64,000 nt of DNA from Rufibacter sp. LB8 (GCF_014876185.1 NZ_JADALJ010000001.1:2771501-2835500); one strand, 5' to 3'; shown: positions 17,648 to 26,887, numbered from the stretch's first letter. Numbers and translations are program-made. Notes: generated by a model from the sequence alone, not told the origin.

Positions 17648-17685
17648 AAAATCGGCCTTCCCCATAATGGAGAAAGGCCGATTTT
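17648..17685 (-). terminator. terminator of the M28 peptidase gene
   Basis: AAAATCGGCCTT and AAGGCCGATTTT form a 12 bp stem. It lies about 37 bp beyond the minus-strand stop at 17722. Confidence 0.75.
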
Positions 17686-17721
17686 CATTTCAAAACAAGT
17701 CTTGCTACTTGCTATCAGAAC

Positions 17722-19281
17722 TTAAGACTGCGGAGGTCTTGGGGCTGGCAACGCTTTGCGCGGCAGTTTATCTTTTCTGATGGCGCTTTGGTACACAAAC
17801 GAGGCCACAATCACCGATGCTTGTTTAAGGTCATCAGCCTGCAGGCGGTCATAGGTGTCCATGTTGGTGTGGTGCGTGCGGGTGTTGTACTCAATGGCGT
17901 CCTGAATGAACTGGAAACCGGGGATGCCCACCGCGTCAAACGACTGGTGGTCGGTGCCGCCGGTGTTGCGGTTGGTCACGGTAGTAGCGCCTAAAGAATG
18001 GAACGGCTTCAGCCACTCGGTGAACAATGGTGCTACGGCTTCGTTGCCCTGGGTGTAGATGCCTCTGATTTTGCCGGTACCGTTGTCTAAGTTATAGTAG
18101 GCCGAAATGTTGGCGTGGGCAGGCATCAGTTTCATGGTCTGCGGGTCGCCGATGTGCTTTTTCACGTATCCGCGTGACCCGAACAAACCTTGCTCCTCAC
18201 CACCCCAAAGGGCAATTCTGATGGTACGCTTCGGCTGTAAATTAAGAGCTTTGATAATACGAACGGCTTCCATCATCACGGCCACACCAGCAGCATTGTC
18301 AGTGGCGCCAGTGGCGGCGTGCCAGGAGTCAATATGGCCGCCCAGCATCACAATCTCAGACTTCAGTTTCTTATCGGTGCCCGGAATTTCAGCAATCACG
18401 TTGTAGCCTTGTGGGTCTTCAGTTAAGAAACGGGTTTTGCTTTCCATCTCCACTTCCACCGGAATACCAGCAGCCACTAGGCGGCTCATGCGGGCCAAAT
18501 CTTCCAGGGCCATCTCAAACTCCGGCAACGCGGCGGGCGCATCTACGGCGTAAGAAGCACCATTGCTGGTGAAGAACGTACCGTGGGCACCAGATCTTCC
18601 GGAGAAAATGGCCACGGCACCTTCAGACTTGAACATTTCGCTCATTTTGGTCATTAAGGCCCGGCGGGCGCGCATGGCGTTCTGCTGCTCGGGCGTCATG
18701 GGCGCGCGGTTGGGCGCGGCCTGTACCGGCTCCGCTAATTTCTGTAGTTGGTCCTCGGTGTAACGGCTTCCGTCGGCCGCAAAGGTGGTTTTGATGGGGT
18801 TGGTCACTTCCATCATCACAATTTTGCCTTTGAGTTTTCCGGCGTACTGCGCCAGATCTGCTTCGGTGGCGGCTTTCACCACCACCACTTGGCCTTTGAC
18901 TGCGCCGTTGGTGCCGGGCGTCCAAGCCTTGGGCGAGCCTATCATGGGCTGGTAATACGGTTTAGAGAGCGCAACGTAAGATTTCTCCACTTCCCAGCCT
19001 TTGCCGAAGGTTCCCCAAGGCTCAATGGTGGCGTTGACCAACCCGAAGGAAGCCAGTTTCTCTTTGGTCCACTGGTTGGCTTTGGCCAGACCGGTAGAAC
19101 CCGACAGGCGCGGGCCGTTCACGTCTGTGAGGTAAAAAGCCAACTCCATCACTTTGGAGTTGTTGAGCCCCTCCTGACGGATTTTCTCCACCACGGCGGC
19201 GTCTAGCGGCTCAGCGGTTTGGGCAAAAGATGGAACGGCCAGAAAGGCAGCCCCTAACAGAAAAGTAAAGGTTTTGTTCAT
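17722..19281 (-). CDS. M28 family zinc peptidase
   Basis: A 519-residue secreted aminopeptidase/carboxypeptidase-Q-like enzyme. A signal peptide (MNKTFTFLLGAAFLAVPSFA) is followed by an N-terminal prodomain region and a protease-associated insert (residues about 130-270). The catalytic domain has the zinc ligands in GGHIDSWHAATGATDNAAG and the Glu pair in LWGGEEQGLFGS; further conserved residues lie in NTGGTDHQSFD. The predicted role is peptide degradation outside the cytoplasm. It stands alone with its own terminator. Confidence 0.93.
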   Translation of the reverse strand: MNKTFTFLLGAAFLAVPSFAQTAEPLDAAVVEKIRQEGLNNSKVMELAFYLTDVNGPRLSGSTGLAKANQWTKEKLASFGLVNATIEPWGTFGKGWEVEKSYVALSKPYYQPMIGSPKAWTPGTNGAVKGQVVVVKAATEADLAQYAGKLKGKIVMMEVTNPIKTTFAADGSRYTEDQLQKLAEPVQAAPNRAPMTPEQQNAMRARRALMTKMSEMFKSEGAVAIFSGRSGAHGTFFTSNGASYAVDAPAALPEFEMALEDLARMSRLVAAGIPVEVEMESKTRFLTEDPQGYNVIAEIPGTDKKLKSEIVMLGGHIDSWHAATGATDNAAGVAVMMEAVRIIKALNLQPKRTIRIALWGGEEQGLFGSRGYVKKHIGDPQTMKLMPAHANISAYYNLDNGTGKIRGIYTQGNEAVAPLFTEWLKPFHSLGATTVTNRNTGGTDHQSFDAVGIPGFQFIQDAIEYNTRTHHTNMDTYDRLQADDLKQASVIVASFVYQSAIRKDKLPRKALPAPRPPQS

Positions 19282-19606
19282 GGGTCAGCAGAAGTTTTGT
19301 GTGTTAGCGAAGTAAAGATAAGAAGCCAATTGAAATAAGCTACTTTTTCGCTGCTAAAGCCGCCGCTGCCAATAAATCACGCCTTGCCAAAGGGTTCGGG
19401 TTCCCGAATTTCAGAAAGAGATATTTACGCGTTTTGGGCCTCATTTCTGGAAATGAGCCCCAAAACGGAAATGGAAGTTGGAGTTTGCCGTTTCCACACG
19501 CGCGAGACGCGAACGAGTGATGCTTTTTGGAAAGCCCAAAACAGCTTCTATGATTAACGAAAGGAAAGACAGCAGCCCGAATTGTGATTTTCCGCAAAAA
19601 CCTGAG
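19282..19606. other. non-coding gap of 325 bp
   Basis: No gene is seen. The only structure is dispersed palindrome copy 12, plus the upstream region of the M28 gene. Confidence 0.6.
19430..19467. repeat. dispersed palindrome copy 12
   Basis: Symmetric form with GTTTTGGGCCTCATTTC and GAAATGAGCCCCAAAAC arms. Confidence 0.87.
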
Positions 19607-20206
19607 TTATTTATCGCTGCGCAGGTACGTGTTTACCAGTTTGAATTTGCCGTCTTTCAGAATTTGGTAGACTTCCAGCGCGGTCCAGCGGGCGGTGATT
19701 TTCTCAGCCCGGAAATGACGTTTCACCAGCACCAGCTTTTTGTCTGGGAACACCAGCGGCTTTGAGAAAACGTAAAACGCCGATGGCACCAGCGCCTTGT
19801 CTTGCAGGACCGTGATGGAATCTGTGAAATCACTGGGCAGCCACTCTTTTTTAGTGGTGTCGGCCAACTGCCGCTTCATTGAGGCGAAGTCCCTGGCGTT
19901 GAACTTATAGTCCATTTTGAGCATGGGTCCGGCCCCGTACCAGCCTTGGCGCGCCAGCAGACGGTTGTTGTCGGTGAGGTTCACGCGGGCCCAGAGGGAG
20001 TCATTGAGGTACACTTCGCTGCGTTGCAAGGGCAGAATTTCTTTGTCCACGCGTGTCACGCGGCCGCCTTGCAGCGCCAGGAACTTCATAAAATCCTGGG
20101 CAATGGCTTGTTCGGTTTTGCTTTGCGCAGAGCTTCCTAAACTGGAAAGCAGCAAGGCAACAATACCGGTCAATAAAACGAAACTGCGCTTGAGTTGGTG
20201 AGTCAT
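19607..20206 (-). CDS. hypothetical secreted protein
   Basis: A 199-residue protein of unknown function. ATG 20206 opens a signal peptide (MTHQLKRSFVLLTGIVALLL, cleavage near SSAQS). The mature region has alternating hydrophobic and charged segments without a motif I know (YVFSKPLVFPDKKLVLVKRHF near the C-terminus). It is divergent from the enoyl-CoA hydratase gene across 126 bp. Confidence 0.65.
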   Translation of the reverse strand: MTHQLKRSFVLLTGIVALLLSSLGSSAQSKTEQAIAQDFMKFLALQGGRVTRVDKEILPLQRSEVYLNDSLWARVNLTDNNRLLARQGWYGAGPMLKMDYKFNARDFASMKRQLADTTKKEWLPSDFTDSITVLQDKALVPSAFYVFSKPLVFPDKKLVLVKRHFRAEKITARWTALEVYQILKDGKFKLVNTYLRSDK

Positions 20207-20258
20207 AGTCTGTGTTTGAGTCTTCTTCTGCCCGCCCCTCGGCTCCTGCGCCGTGCGC

Positions 20259-20289
20259 TTGGCACTCCCACGGCAAATATCTACTTTTG
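20259..20289 (+). promoter_or_regulatory. promoter of the enoyl-CoA hydratase gene
   Basis: TTG at 20259-20261 and TACTTTTG at 20282-20289 are 20 nt apart, a full match to the Bacteroidota TTG...TAnnTTTG promoter. The ATG is 43 bp further on. Confidence 0.6.
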
Positions 20290-20332
20290 ATAAACGGGCT
20301 CGGCCCATTTCTCCCTTAAACCTCTAAAAACC

Positions 20333-21115
20333 ATGCCAGAAACACAGCTTCTATATACCGTTGACAACGGCATCGCCACCATCACGCTCAACCGCCCCGA
20401 GGTCTTCAACGCCTTTGATGACCAGCAAAGTTACGAATTACAGGATGCCCTGAAAAAAGTAACCCGTGACGCCGCCGTGCGCGTGGTCATTCTCACCGGC
20501 GCAGGCCGCGCGTTCTGCTCGGGCCAGGACCTGAAAGCCATAGCCGGCGCTGAGAAACGTTCGCTTTCTGAAAGTTTGCACAAACGCTACAATCCCATTA
20601 TCAAAGCCATGCGTGAACTTCCCAAGCCCATTATCTGCCGCCTGAACGGCGTGGCCGCGGGCGCCGGTTGTTCTTTGGCCCTGGCCTGTGATTACGTGGT
20701 AGCGTCTTCTGAGGCCAGCCTTATTGAGGTGTTCATTAACGTAGGTTTGGTGCTGGATTCTGGCTCCTCGTACTTTCTACCACGTTTGGTGGGCATGCGC
20801 AAAGCCTTTGAACTAAGCACGCTGGGCACCAAAGTAAAAGCCGAGGAAGCCTTGCGCTTAGGTTTAGTCAACCAAGTAGTTTCCCCCGAGGAACTGGACG
20901 CCGCCGTGCAGGAAATAGCCGCCCGCTACGCCAGCGCCCCTACCAAAACCATCGGGCTCATGAAAAAAATGCTGAACAAATCCTTTGAATCTAACCTGGA
21001 CGAAATGCTGGAATACGAAGCCTATTGCCAGGAAATTGCCGGCAACTCCGCTGATTACCGCGAGGGCGTTGCCGCCTTCAATGAAAAGCGCAAACCCGTT
21101 TTCAAAGGCGAGTAA
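20333..21115 (+). CDS. enoyl-CoA hydratase/isomerase, PaaG-like
   Basis: A 260-residue crotonase-fold protein. Two oxyanion-hole segments are visible: RAFCSGQDLKAIAGA (about residues 58-72) and LNGVAAGAGCSLALACDYV (about 103-121). The overall sequence and the SGQDL form resemble 1,2-epoxyphenylacetyl-CoA isomerase (PaaG) and related 2-(epoxy)acyl-CoA isomerases; ordinary enoyl-CoA hydratase activity cannot be excluded. No other phenylacetate genes are nearby, so it acts either in general acyl-CoA metabolism or with partners elsewhere. It is monocistronic. Confidence 0.9.
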   Translation: MPETQLLYTVDNGIATITLNRPEVFNAFDDQQSYELQDALKKVTRDAAVRVVILTGAGRAFCSGQDLKAIAGAEKRSLSESLHKRYNPIIKAMRELPKPIICRLNGVAAGAGCSLALACDYVVASSEASLIEVFINVGLVLDSGSSYFLPRLVGMRKAFELSTLGTKVKAEEALRLGLVNQVVSPEELDAAVQEIAARYASAPTKTIGLMKKMLNKSFESNLDEMLEYEAYCQEIAGNSADYREGVAAFNEKRKPVFKGE

Positions 21116-21121
21116 TCTTTT

Positions 21122-21161
21122 CTGTTTTCGGGCTCATTTCTGAAAATGGGCCCGAAAACAG
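21122..21161. repeat. dispersed palindrome copy 13
   Basis: Symmetric form 6 bp after the hydratase stop codon, placed where a terminator would be. Confidence 0.87.
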
Positions 21162-21218
21162 AAAATCAAACATGGCTTCGAACGACTTTAACAATATAAT
21201 CTCTTAGCTACTGCATTC

Positions 21219-21941
21219 ATGAAATATGCGCTAGTTCTATTTGCCTTTCTAGTGGTTTCCTGTTCCCAGAAATCGGAAGAAGCTACTGAGCAGAAAAAGG
21301 GCGCCCGCGTTCAAAAGGAAGGAAGTGCCGGTATTTTCACTATTTCAGAAATCACTGAAGCCCGCTTTAAGGATGCCGCAAGTACGTATCAATCGCCAGT
21401 GCAACCTGACACAAACTATATCAAGAAGAAAAGTGGCCAATTAACAATTCCAATTTCTCAGTTCATAGAAGATGATGACACCTCTTTCATCTATAGAGAC
21501 CGTGTGGTTCCTGATATTGAGGAAGAAGACATTACGCATGAGTACAAAGGGTATTACAAAACCATTGAGAGCCATCTTTTGAGAACCATCTTCTATGAAG
21601 CGGTTGAATGGCAATTCATTTCTAGAACTGGGACCAAAACTCAAATCTGGGATACACCAATTTTCTCACCTGATGGCAAATACTTCATGTGCTATCTCAC
21701 CTATGGGTTGGAAAGTGAGCCTTTGGGGTTACAGATTTGGAAGGTGGAAGAAAGCCAAAGCGACCCAGACAAGCCATTAGAATTGATGAAAATCTTAGAA
21801 TTAAACCAGCTGTTATTCAACCCGCTGGAGTGCTTTTGGACCAAAGAGCGCTCCATTGTGATGAAGGCTGAGAAAATGAAGGACCAATATTACCCAGAAC
21901 AACCTTCAGAAGTCTATTTCCTTGAACTGAAATTCAAGTAA
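21219..21941 (+). CDS. hypothetical lipoprotein
   Basis: A 240-residue protein with a short lipoprotein signal (MKYALVLFAFLVVSC). The mature part is acidic and holds beta-strand-like repeats with IWDTPIFSPDGKYFMCYL, reminiscent of WD/TolB-type strands, but no complete domain is evident. It has no close partner gene. It converges on the PAP2-like gene with a dispersed palindrome between the stop codons. Confidence 0.65.
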   Translation: MKYALVLFAFLVVSCSQKSEEATEQKKGARVQKEGSAGIFTISEITEARFKDAASTYQSPVQPDTNYIKKKSGQLTIPISQFIEDDDTSFIYRDRVVPDIEEEDITHEYKGYYKTIESHLLRTIFYEAVEWQFISRTGTKTQIWDTPIFSPDGKYFMCYLTYGLESEPLGLQIWKVEESQSDPDKPLELMKILELNQLLFNPLECFWTKERSIVMKAEKMKDQYYPEQPSEVYFLELKFK

Positions 21942-21951
21942 ATCCAATTCC

Positions 21952-21989
21952 CGTTTTGGGGCTGATTTCTGGAAATGAAGCCTAAAACG
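21952..21989. repeat. dispersed palindrome copy 14 (overlaps a stop codon)
   Basis: Symmetric form with GTTTTGGGGCTGATTTC. On the minus strand its right end encodes the last residues and the TAG of the PAP2-like gene. Confidence 0.85.
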
Positions 21990-22602
21990 GAAGTCCCCAC
22001 AAACTAATTCCCACCAGCAGCCCCAGCGCAAACCCCACGTAAATCTGCTTGGTGGAGTGCGCACCCAGAGACAACCGGGCCGTCATGACCGCCCCAGAAA
22101 TCACAATGAAGGCTACAATGGGGAAAACTAAAATGGGTTCAGGCAGCCAGCTGTGTAACAAAAGCAAAATACCCAGACTACCTCCCAGCCCTATGGAGTG
22201 GGCACTTATTTTCCAGAACTGGTTGATGACCAGCGTGGCGTAAACAGTGGCGGTAATCACGCCCATCACCAGAAAAAAGATGCGGTCAAAATAAGGTTGC
22301 CGGTAGAACACCGCGCTGGTCATGGTGAAACAGATAGCCGCCATCAGCAGGGGCCACCGGCGGTCAACCCTTGCGTCTAGGGTAAAAGTAGTCACCACGC
22401 CAGCCTTCTGCAGCAGGAACGTACCAAAACTGGGCAGCAGAAACGTGGTGATGAACACCAGCAGCAGCACCAGCCTTCGGGCGGGCATGGGCAGGGTAAC
22501 GGCCTCTGCCGGAAGGAAATATAAAATCAACGCAAACAGGTACGAAGGCAGCAGCAGCGGATGGAACACCACTGAAAGAACCATCGCGAGGCGGTTATTC
22601 AC
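21982..22602 (-). CDS. PAP2-like membrane protein
   Basis: A 206-residue protein with about six hydrophobic segments. The pair KISAHSIGLGGSLG and RLSLGAHSTKQIYVG matches the conserved His/Arg-containing blocks of PAP2-related membrane phosphatases, although the classical KxxxxxxRP motif is absent. It may act on lipid phosphates. The start is GTG at 22602, or ATG at 22584. The last codons (Pro-Phe-stop) lie inside dispersed palindrome copy 14, so the repeat supplies this gene's end. Confidence 0.75.
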   Translation of the reverse strand: MNNRLAMVLSVVFHPLLLPSYLFALILYFLPAEAVTLPMPARRLVLLLVFITTFLLPSFGTFLLQKAGVVTTFTLDARVDRRWPLLMAAICFTMTSAVFYRQPYFDRIFFLVMGVITATVYATLVINQFWKISAHSIGLGGSLGILLLLHSWLPEPILVFPIVAFIVISGAVMTARLSLGAHSTKQIYVGFALGLLVGISLWGLPF

Positions 22603-22848
22603 TGTATAAGTAAGAATTAAAAAGTAGGACTAGCACCAGAAATCATCTGATGGCAAGCTATATACGGTAAAGCAAACTTTTAGAATAAATTTAATTTGTT
22701 TGATTTTAGGTGCTGTTTCAGGGTAAAATGGTAGACGTTTAGGGGCACCAAATAAGCGTTGCCGCTAAAAAATTAAGACATCCAAAATCTTGGTGCCCGC
22801 CTCTAAGAAAGGTGCTGCAGAAGTGAAAACTGACTTGGCAGAAGCTTG

Positions 22849-24330
22849 TTAGAGTTCTTTACGCAGGCGGGCTACGGGCAGGTTCAATTGCTCGCGGTAT
22901 TTGGCCACGGTGCGGCGGGCAATGTTGTAGCCTTTGTCATTGAGCATCTTCTCAATTTTGTCATCTGAGAGCGGCTTGCGCTTGTTCTCTTTTTCAATGA
23001 TGTCTTTGAGAATAGCTTTCACCTCACGGCTACTGGCGTCTTCGCCGGCGTCGGTGGCAATGCCCTCTGAAAAGAAGAATTTCAACGGAATTATCCCGAA
23101 CTCAGTCTGCACGCTTTTGCTGTTGGCCACGCGGCTCACGGTGGAAATGTCCATACCGATGTCTTCCGCAATGTCTTTCAGAATCATGGGTTTGAGCTTG
23201 CTTTCATCGCCGTCCAGAAAGTAATCATACTGACGTTTCATCAAGGCTTCCATGGTGCGGAGCAAGGTGTTCTGGCGCTGTTTGATGGCGTCTATAAACC
23301 ACTTGGCCGCGTCCAGTTTCTGCTTTACAAAGGTCACGGTTTCCTTCAGCTTTTTGTCTGTTTTGGCGCTTTTGTCATAGGCATCAAACATATCTGCGTA
23401 CGACCGGGAGATACGCAAATCTGGCGCGTTGCGGGCGTTGAGAGAAAGTTGCAGTTGGCCTTCCTCGTTGGTGATGATGAAGTCCGGAATCACGTACTGC
23501 ACGCGCCCCGCGCCGCCGCTTCCGCCGGGTTTTGGGTTTAGTTTCAGAATCAAGTCAATCGCCGACTTCAATTCGTAATCTTCCAACTCCAGTTTCTGCT
23601 GAATGCGGGGGTAGTGTTTCTTGGTGAACTCGTCAAAAGTGTCATGGATAATCTGCTCTGCTACCTCGGTGATTTCGTCGGGGTCGCGGCGTTCCAGTTG
23701 CAGCAAAAGGCATTCTTGCAGGTCACGGGCGGCGATGCCGGGCGGGTCAAAGGCCTGAATTCTTCGGAGCACGTCTTCAATCTCCTCTACGCTGGCGTCT
23801 ATGTTCTGCGAGAAAGCCAAATCATTGGAAATGGCCTGCATGTCGCGGCGTATGTAGCCTTCCTCGTCAATGCTGCCAATCAGCTGTACGCCAATGGCAT
23901 GCTGTTTTTCGTCTAAGTTCAGGAAATCCAACTGCTCCATCAACGAGTCGGTGAGCGAACCCATAAACGCGATAGGCATTTCACGGTCTTCTTCCTCGCC
24001 GGGGCCATCGCCCTGCATTTTGTAACCGGCTATCTCGTCATCATTGAGATAGTCGTCAATGTTCACGTCATCATCGTCGCGGCGCGCTTCTTCCTCGGCA
24101 AAATCATCGGGTTCGGTGTTGTCGAAATCTTCGTCAGAGTCGCTCGATTCTTCATTGTCTTGGGCGGGCTCGTCGGCCACGTCCCCTTCTTCCAGAGCCG
24201 GGTTCATCTCCAGCTCTTCTTTGATACGCGCCTCCAGTTCGGCGGTGGGCACCTGCAGCAGTTTTATGAACTGTATCTGCTGCGGCGACAGTTTCTGGCC
24301 AAGTAGTTGTTTTAGGTCGAGTCTTTGCAT
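22849..24330 (-). CDS. rpoN: RNA polymerase sigma-54 factor RpoN
   Basis: A 493-residue alternative sigma factor that needs bacterial enhancer-binding ATPases. The Gln-rich activator-interaction region is at residues 1-50 (LKQLLGQKLSPQQIQFIKLLQ). A long acidic region follows (about 55-120), then the core-binding domain, an HTH, and the C-terminal RpoN box ARRTVAKYRE near residue 475. ATG 24330 is preferred over the GTG at 24360 because a TAACTTTG box at 24377-24370 places transcription start about 30 nt before it. No activator gene is adjacent. Confidence 0.96.
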   Translation of the reverse strand: MQRLDLKQLLGQKLSPQQIQFIKLLQVPTAELEARIKEELEMNPALEEGDVADEPAQDNEESSDSDEDFDNTEPDDFAEEEARRDDDDVNIDDYLNDDEIAGYKMQGDGPGEEEDREMPIAFMGSLTDSLMEQLDFLNLDEKQHAIGVQLIGSIDEEGYIRRDMQAISNDLAFSQNIDASVEEIEDVLRRIQAFDPPGIAARDLQECLLLQLERRDPDEITEVAEQIIHDTFDEFTKKHYPRIQQKLELEDYELKSAIDLILKLNPKPGGSGGAGRVQYVIPDFIITNEEGQLQLSLNARNAPDLRISRSYADMFDAYDKSAKTDKKLKETVTFVKQKLDAAKWFIDAIKQRQNTLLRTMEALMKRQYDYFLDGDESKLKPMILKDIAEDIGMDISTVSRVANSKSVQTEFGIIPLKFFFSEGIATDAGEDASSREVKAILKDIIEKENKRKPLSDDKIEKMLNDKGYNIARRTVAKYREQLNLPVARLRKEL

Positions 24331-24369
24331 AGGCGGAAAAGCACTGGTCCCATGGAGCACGGACTAGGC

Positions 24370-24377
24370 CAAAGTTA
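24370..24377 (-). promoter_or_regulatory. putative -7 box of rpoN
   Basis: TAACTTTG on the minus strand fits TAnnTTTG. It lies 40 bp upstream of the rpoN ATG and supports that start. Confidence 0.45.
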
Positions 24378-24424
24378 TGGTTTTTTACTACGGCAATGCA
24401 AAAAAGGTTAGTCACGCCGGGTGT

Positions 24425-24560
24425 GGGGTAGCAAGTAGCAGGTATCAAGTAGCAAGACAAAAGGGGAAAACTTTCTTTTTTTAAGAATTCTGTAACTTGC
24501 TCCTTACTTTTGCACCAGCAAAGTACCTGCTATCTGATACTTGCTACCTGATACGTCTAA
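24425..24560. repeat. TACTTGCTACCTGATAC direct/inverted repeats
   Basis: GTAGCAAGTAGCAGGTATCA at about 24427 and its reverse complement form GATACTTGCTACCTGATAC at about 24535 flank the asnS promoter as an inverted pair. The same word occurs at 58325-58355 and 61115-61155. Confidence 0.6.
24505..24512 (+). promoter_or_regulatory. putative -7 box of asnS
   Basis: TACTTTTG fits TAnnTTTG, 52 bp before the asnS ATG. It lies inside the inverted TACTTGCTACC repeats. Confidence 0.4.
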
Positions 24561-24564
24561 GACC

Positions 24565-25953
24565 ATGAAACGAACCAAAGTAAACGCATTGCTCCAGACG
24601 CCCGGCCAAGGGCAAGAGGTGTTGGTAAAAGGTTGGGTGCGCACCAAGCGCGGCAACAAATACGTGACCTTCATTGCCGTGAACGACGGCTCTACCATCA
24701 ATAACATTCAGGTAGTGGCCGACATGAACGTGTTCTCTGAGGAGGCATTGAAGGACGTGACCACCGGCGCAAGTGTTTCTATTTTGGGTACCTTGGTAGA
24801 AAGCCAGGGCAAAGGCCAGACGGTAGAGATTCAGGCCAAAACCGTAGAAGTGTTAGGCCTGGCAGACCCAGAAACCTATCCGCTGCAGAAGAAAGGCCAC
24901 TCGCTGGAGTTCCTGCGCGAGATTGCCCACCTTCGCCCGCGCACCAACACGTTTGGCGCGGTCTTGCGCGTTCGGCACGCCATGGCGTTTGCCGTGCACA
25001 ACTATTTCAATGAGAAAGGCTTTTTCTATGTGCACACGCCGGTAATTACTGCCTCAGACGCTGAAGGTGCAGGCGAGATGTTCCGGGTAACTACCTTAGA
25101 CCCCGTGAATCCTCCCAAAACGGAGACCGGCGAAGTAGATTTCTCCCAGGATTTCTTCGGGCGTTCTTCTAACCTAACCGTTTCCGGGCAGCTGGAAGGC
25201 GAAGTGTTGGCCATGGCTTTGTCTGAAGTTTACACCTTCGGGCCTACGTTCAGGGCAGAGAACTCCAACACCAGCCGTCACTTAGCCGAGTTCTGGATGA
25301 TTGAGCCCGAAATGGCGTTCTATGAACTGGAAGACAACATGGACCTGGCGGAGGACTTCCTGAAGTACCTGGTGCGCTACGCCTTGGACCATTGCGCTGA
25401 AGACCTGGCTTTCCTGAACGAGATGTACGACAAGGAACTCCTAGCCCGCCTGCAGTTTGTGGTGGACAATGACTTCCAGCGCCTTACCTACACAGAGGCC
25501 GTGGAAATTCTGAAAACCGCCAAGCAGAAGTTTGAATACAAAGTAGACTGGGGCACAGACTTGCAAAGCGAGCACGAGCGCTACTTGGTAGAGAAGCACT
25601 TCAAGAAACCGGTCATTCTCACCAACTATCCCAAAGACATCAAGAGTTTCTACATGAAGCTGGACGAAGACGGCAAAACCGTGCGCGCCATGGATGTGCT
25701 GTTCCCCGGCATTGGCGAAATAATTGGCGGAAGCCAGCGCGAGGAAAGCTACGAGAAACTGGTGGCCCGCATGCAAGAAATGGGCGTTCCCGAGAAAGAA
25801 CTGTGGTGGTTCTTAGACACCCGCAGGTTTGGCACGGTGCCGCACAGCGGCTTCGGGTTGGGCTTTGAGCGTCTGCTGTTGTTTGTGACCGGCATGGGCA
25901 ACATTAGAGATGTGATTCCTTTCCCCCGCTTTCCCAAAAGTGCTGAGTTTTAA
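24565..25953 (+). CDS. asnS: asparaginyl-tRNA synthetase
   Basis: A 462-residue class IIb synthetase charging tRNA-Asn. The N-terminal OB-fold anticodon-binding domain ([20 protein letters not shown]) is followed by the catalytic core with motif 2 ([19 protein letters not shown]) and motif 3 ([12 protein letters not shown]), then [13 protein letters not shown] 24565 is chosen over the frame's earlier 24541, which would be inside the repeat. Length is normal. It is followed by a strong terminator. Confidence 0.97.
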   Translation: MKRTKVNALLQTPGQGQEVLVKGWVRTKRGNKYVTFIAVNDGSTINNIQVVADMNVFSEEALKDVTTGASVSILGTLVESQGKGQTVEIQAKTVEVLGLADPETYPLQKKGHSLEFLREIAHLRPRTNTFGAVLRVRHAMAFAVHNYFNEKGFFYVHTPVITASDAEGAGEMFRVTTLDPVNPPKTETGEVDFSQDFFGRSSNLTVSGQLEGEVLAMALSEVYTFGPTFRAENSNTSRHLAEFWMIEPEMAFYELEDNMDLAEDFLKYLVRYALDHCAEDLAFLNEMYDKELLARLQFVVDNDFQRLTYTEAVEILKTAKQKFEYKVDWGTDLQSEHERYLVEKHFKKPVILTNYPKDIKSFYMKLDEDGKTVRAMDVLFPGIGEIIGGSQREESYEKLVARMQEMGVPEKELWWFLDTRRFGTVPHSGFGLGFERLLLFVTGMGNIRDVIPFPRFPKSAEF

Positions 25954-26034
25954 AGACTCGTTTAGCCTTACCTCATATAAAATTTAAAGGCCAGCGACTG
26001 ATATCAAATTTATTCTCTGATTCCTTCTATTTAC

Positions 26035-26070
26035 AACCGCTTCTCTCCTTCTATTGGGAGAGAAGCGGTT
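26035..26070 (+). terminator. asnS terminator
   Basis: AACCGCTTCTCTCC and GGAGAGAAGCGGTT make a perfect 14 bp stem followed by TTTTGTTTTT. It lies about 80 bp after the stop. Confidence 0.85.
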
Positions 26071-26072
26071 TT

Positions 26073-26110
26073 TGTTTTTGGGCTCAAAACCGGAAATGAT
26101 GCCAAAAACG
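26073..26110. repeat. dispersed palindrome copy 15 (diverged)
   Basis: TGTTTTTGGGCTC is kept, but the centre reads AAAACCGGAAATGATG. It starts inside the T run of the asnS terminator. Confidence 0.65.
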
Positions 26111-26232
26111 CAATTTCATGACTTAAAAAAGATTGAATTGAAACGAAAAAATATTTTTTCGGTATAAATATATAAATTCTAAAAATCATTCTATATTTAC
26201 GCACCAGACAACCACACTCCAATCTAACTGAT

Positions 26233-26673
26233 ATGAAAAGATTTTTTACCGCCTTTACCGTAGTGTTGGCACTAGCCGTTGGAAGCGCCCATGCCACTTC
26301 TACCTCTAGCGTAAGCACGTCTATCCTGAAAGAGGATGGTGGTGCTAAAAAAGCAGCTGCCAAAGAGAAAGCAAAAGCCAAAAAACTGGCGCTGAAAGAG
26401 AAAGCGAAAGCCAAGAAGATTGCCCTTAAAGAAAAAGAGAAAGCTAAGAAATTGGCCCTGAAAGAAAAGGAAAGAGCCAGAATAGCCGCCGAAGACGCCA
26501 GATATGAGGCCTTAGACCAAGCCCTCATGGAAAAAGAGGACGCCAAAAAACAAGCTGCCAAAGAGAAGGCCGCTGCTTTGAAAGAAAAAGAGAAAGCCAA
26601 GAAACTTGCTCTGAAAGAAAAAGAAATGGCCGCCAAAGCTAAATCCTCTGAAAAGAAAAACGCTGAAGATTAG
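26233..26673 (+). CDS. secreted Lys/Glu/Ala-rich repeat protein
   Basis: A 146-residue protein. A signal peptide (MKRFFTAFTVVLALAVGSAHA) is followed by a Ser/Thr segment. From about residue 36 to the end it consists almost entirely of the words KEKAKAKKLALKEK and KKIALKEKEKAKK, broken once by ARIAAEDARYEALDQALMEKED. This predicts a long charged single helix or coiled coil exported from the cytoplasm. At the DNA level the repeats are imperfect 18-24 bp tandem units. I recognise no family; the antisense frame (26031-26636) is open only because of the repeat. It has a clear terminator. Confidence 0.75.
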   Translation: MKRFFTAFTVVLALAVGSAHATSTSSVSTSILKEDGGAKKAAAKEKAKAKKLALKEKAKAKKIALKEKEKAKKLALKEKERARIAAEDARYEALDQALMEKEDAKKQAAKEKAAALKEKEKAKKLALKEKEMAAKAKSSEKKNAED

Positions 26674-26700
26674 AAACAATCGTTTCAATTGTAGACAAAC

Positions 26701-26732
26701 AGAAAGAGCCCGCATTGCTGCGGGCTCTTTCT
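26701..26732 (+). terminator. terminator of the repeat-protein gene
   Basis: AGAAAGAGCCCGCA and TGCGGGCTCTTTCT make a perfect 14 bp stem with a TTGC loop. It runs straight into dispersed palindrome copy 16. Confidence 0.85.
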
Positions 26733-26770
26733 GTTTTAGGGCTCATTTCTGGAAATGAAGCCAAAAACAG
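26731..26770. repeat. dispersed palindrome copy 16
   Basis: Forward asymmetric form; its first two bases are the last two of the preceding terminator stem. Confidence 0.87.
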
Positions 26771-26887
26771 AAACTACTTATCTCCTCTGTCCTACACTTC
26801 ATCCACCTTCTTCCACAGTTCATCTCCTTTAAATTTCAGACGCGGTTTTGGCGGGGCACCTTTGCTCAGAACCTAACCAAACCCGCT

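Larger units (their letters stand above)
17082..17721. other. repeat-filled gap of 640 bp
   Basis: No gene is seen. The gap holds the hexosaminidase promoter, dispersed palindrome copy 11, an inverted-repeat element with 78-bp ends at 17268-17604, and the M28 peptidase terminator. Confidence 0.7.

Noticed and set aside
26031-26636. 201-residue frame antisense to the Lys/Glu repeat gene
   Set aside because: It is open only because the sense repeat avoids the relevant triplets, and it runs through a terminator and a palindrome.
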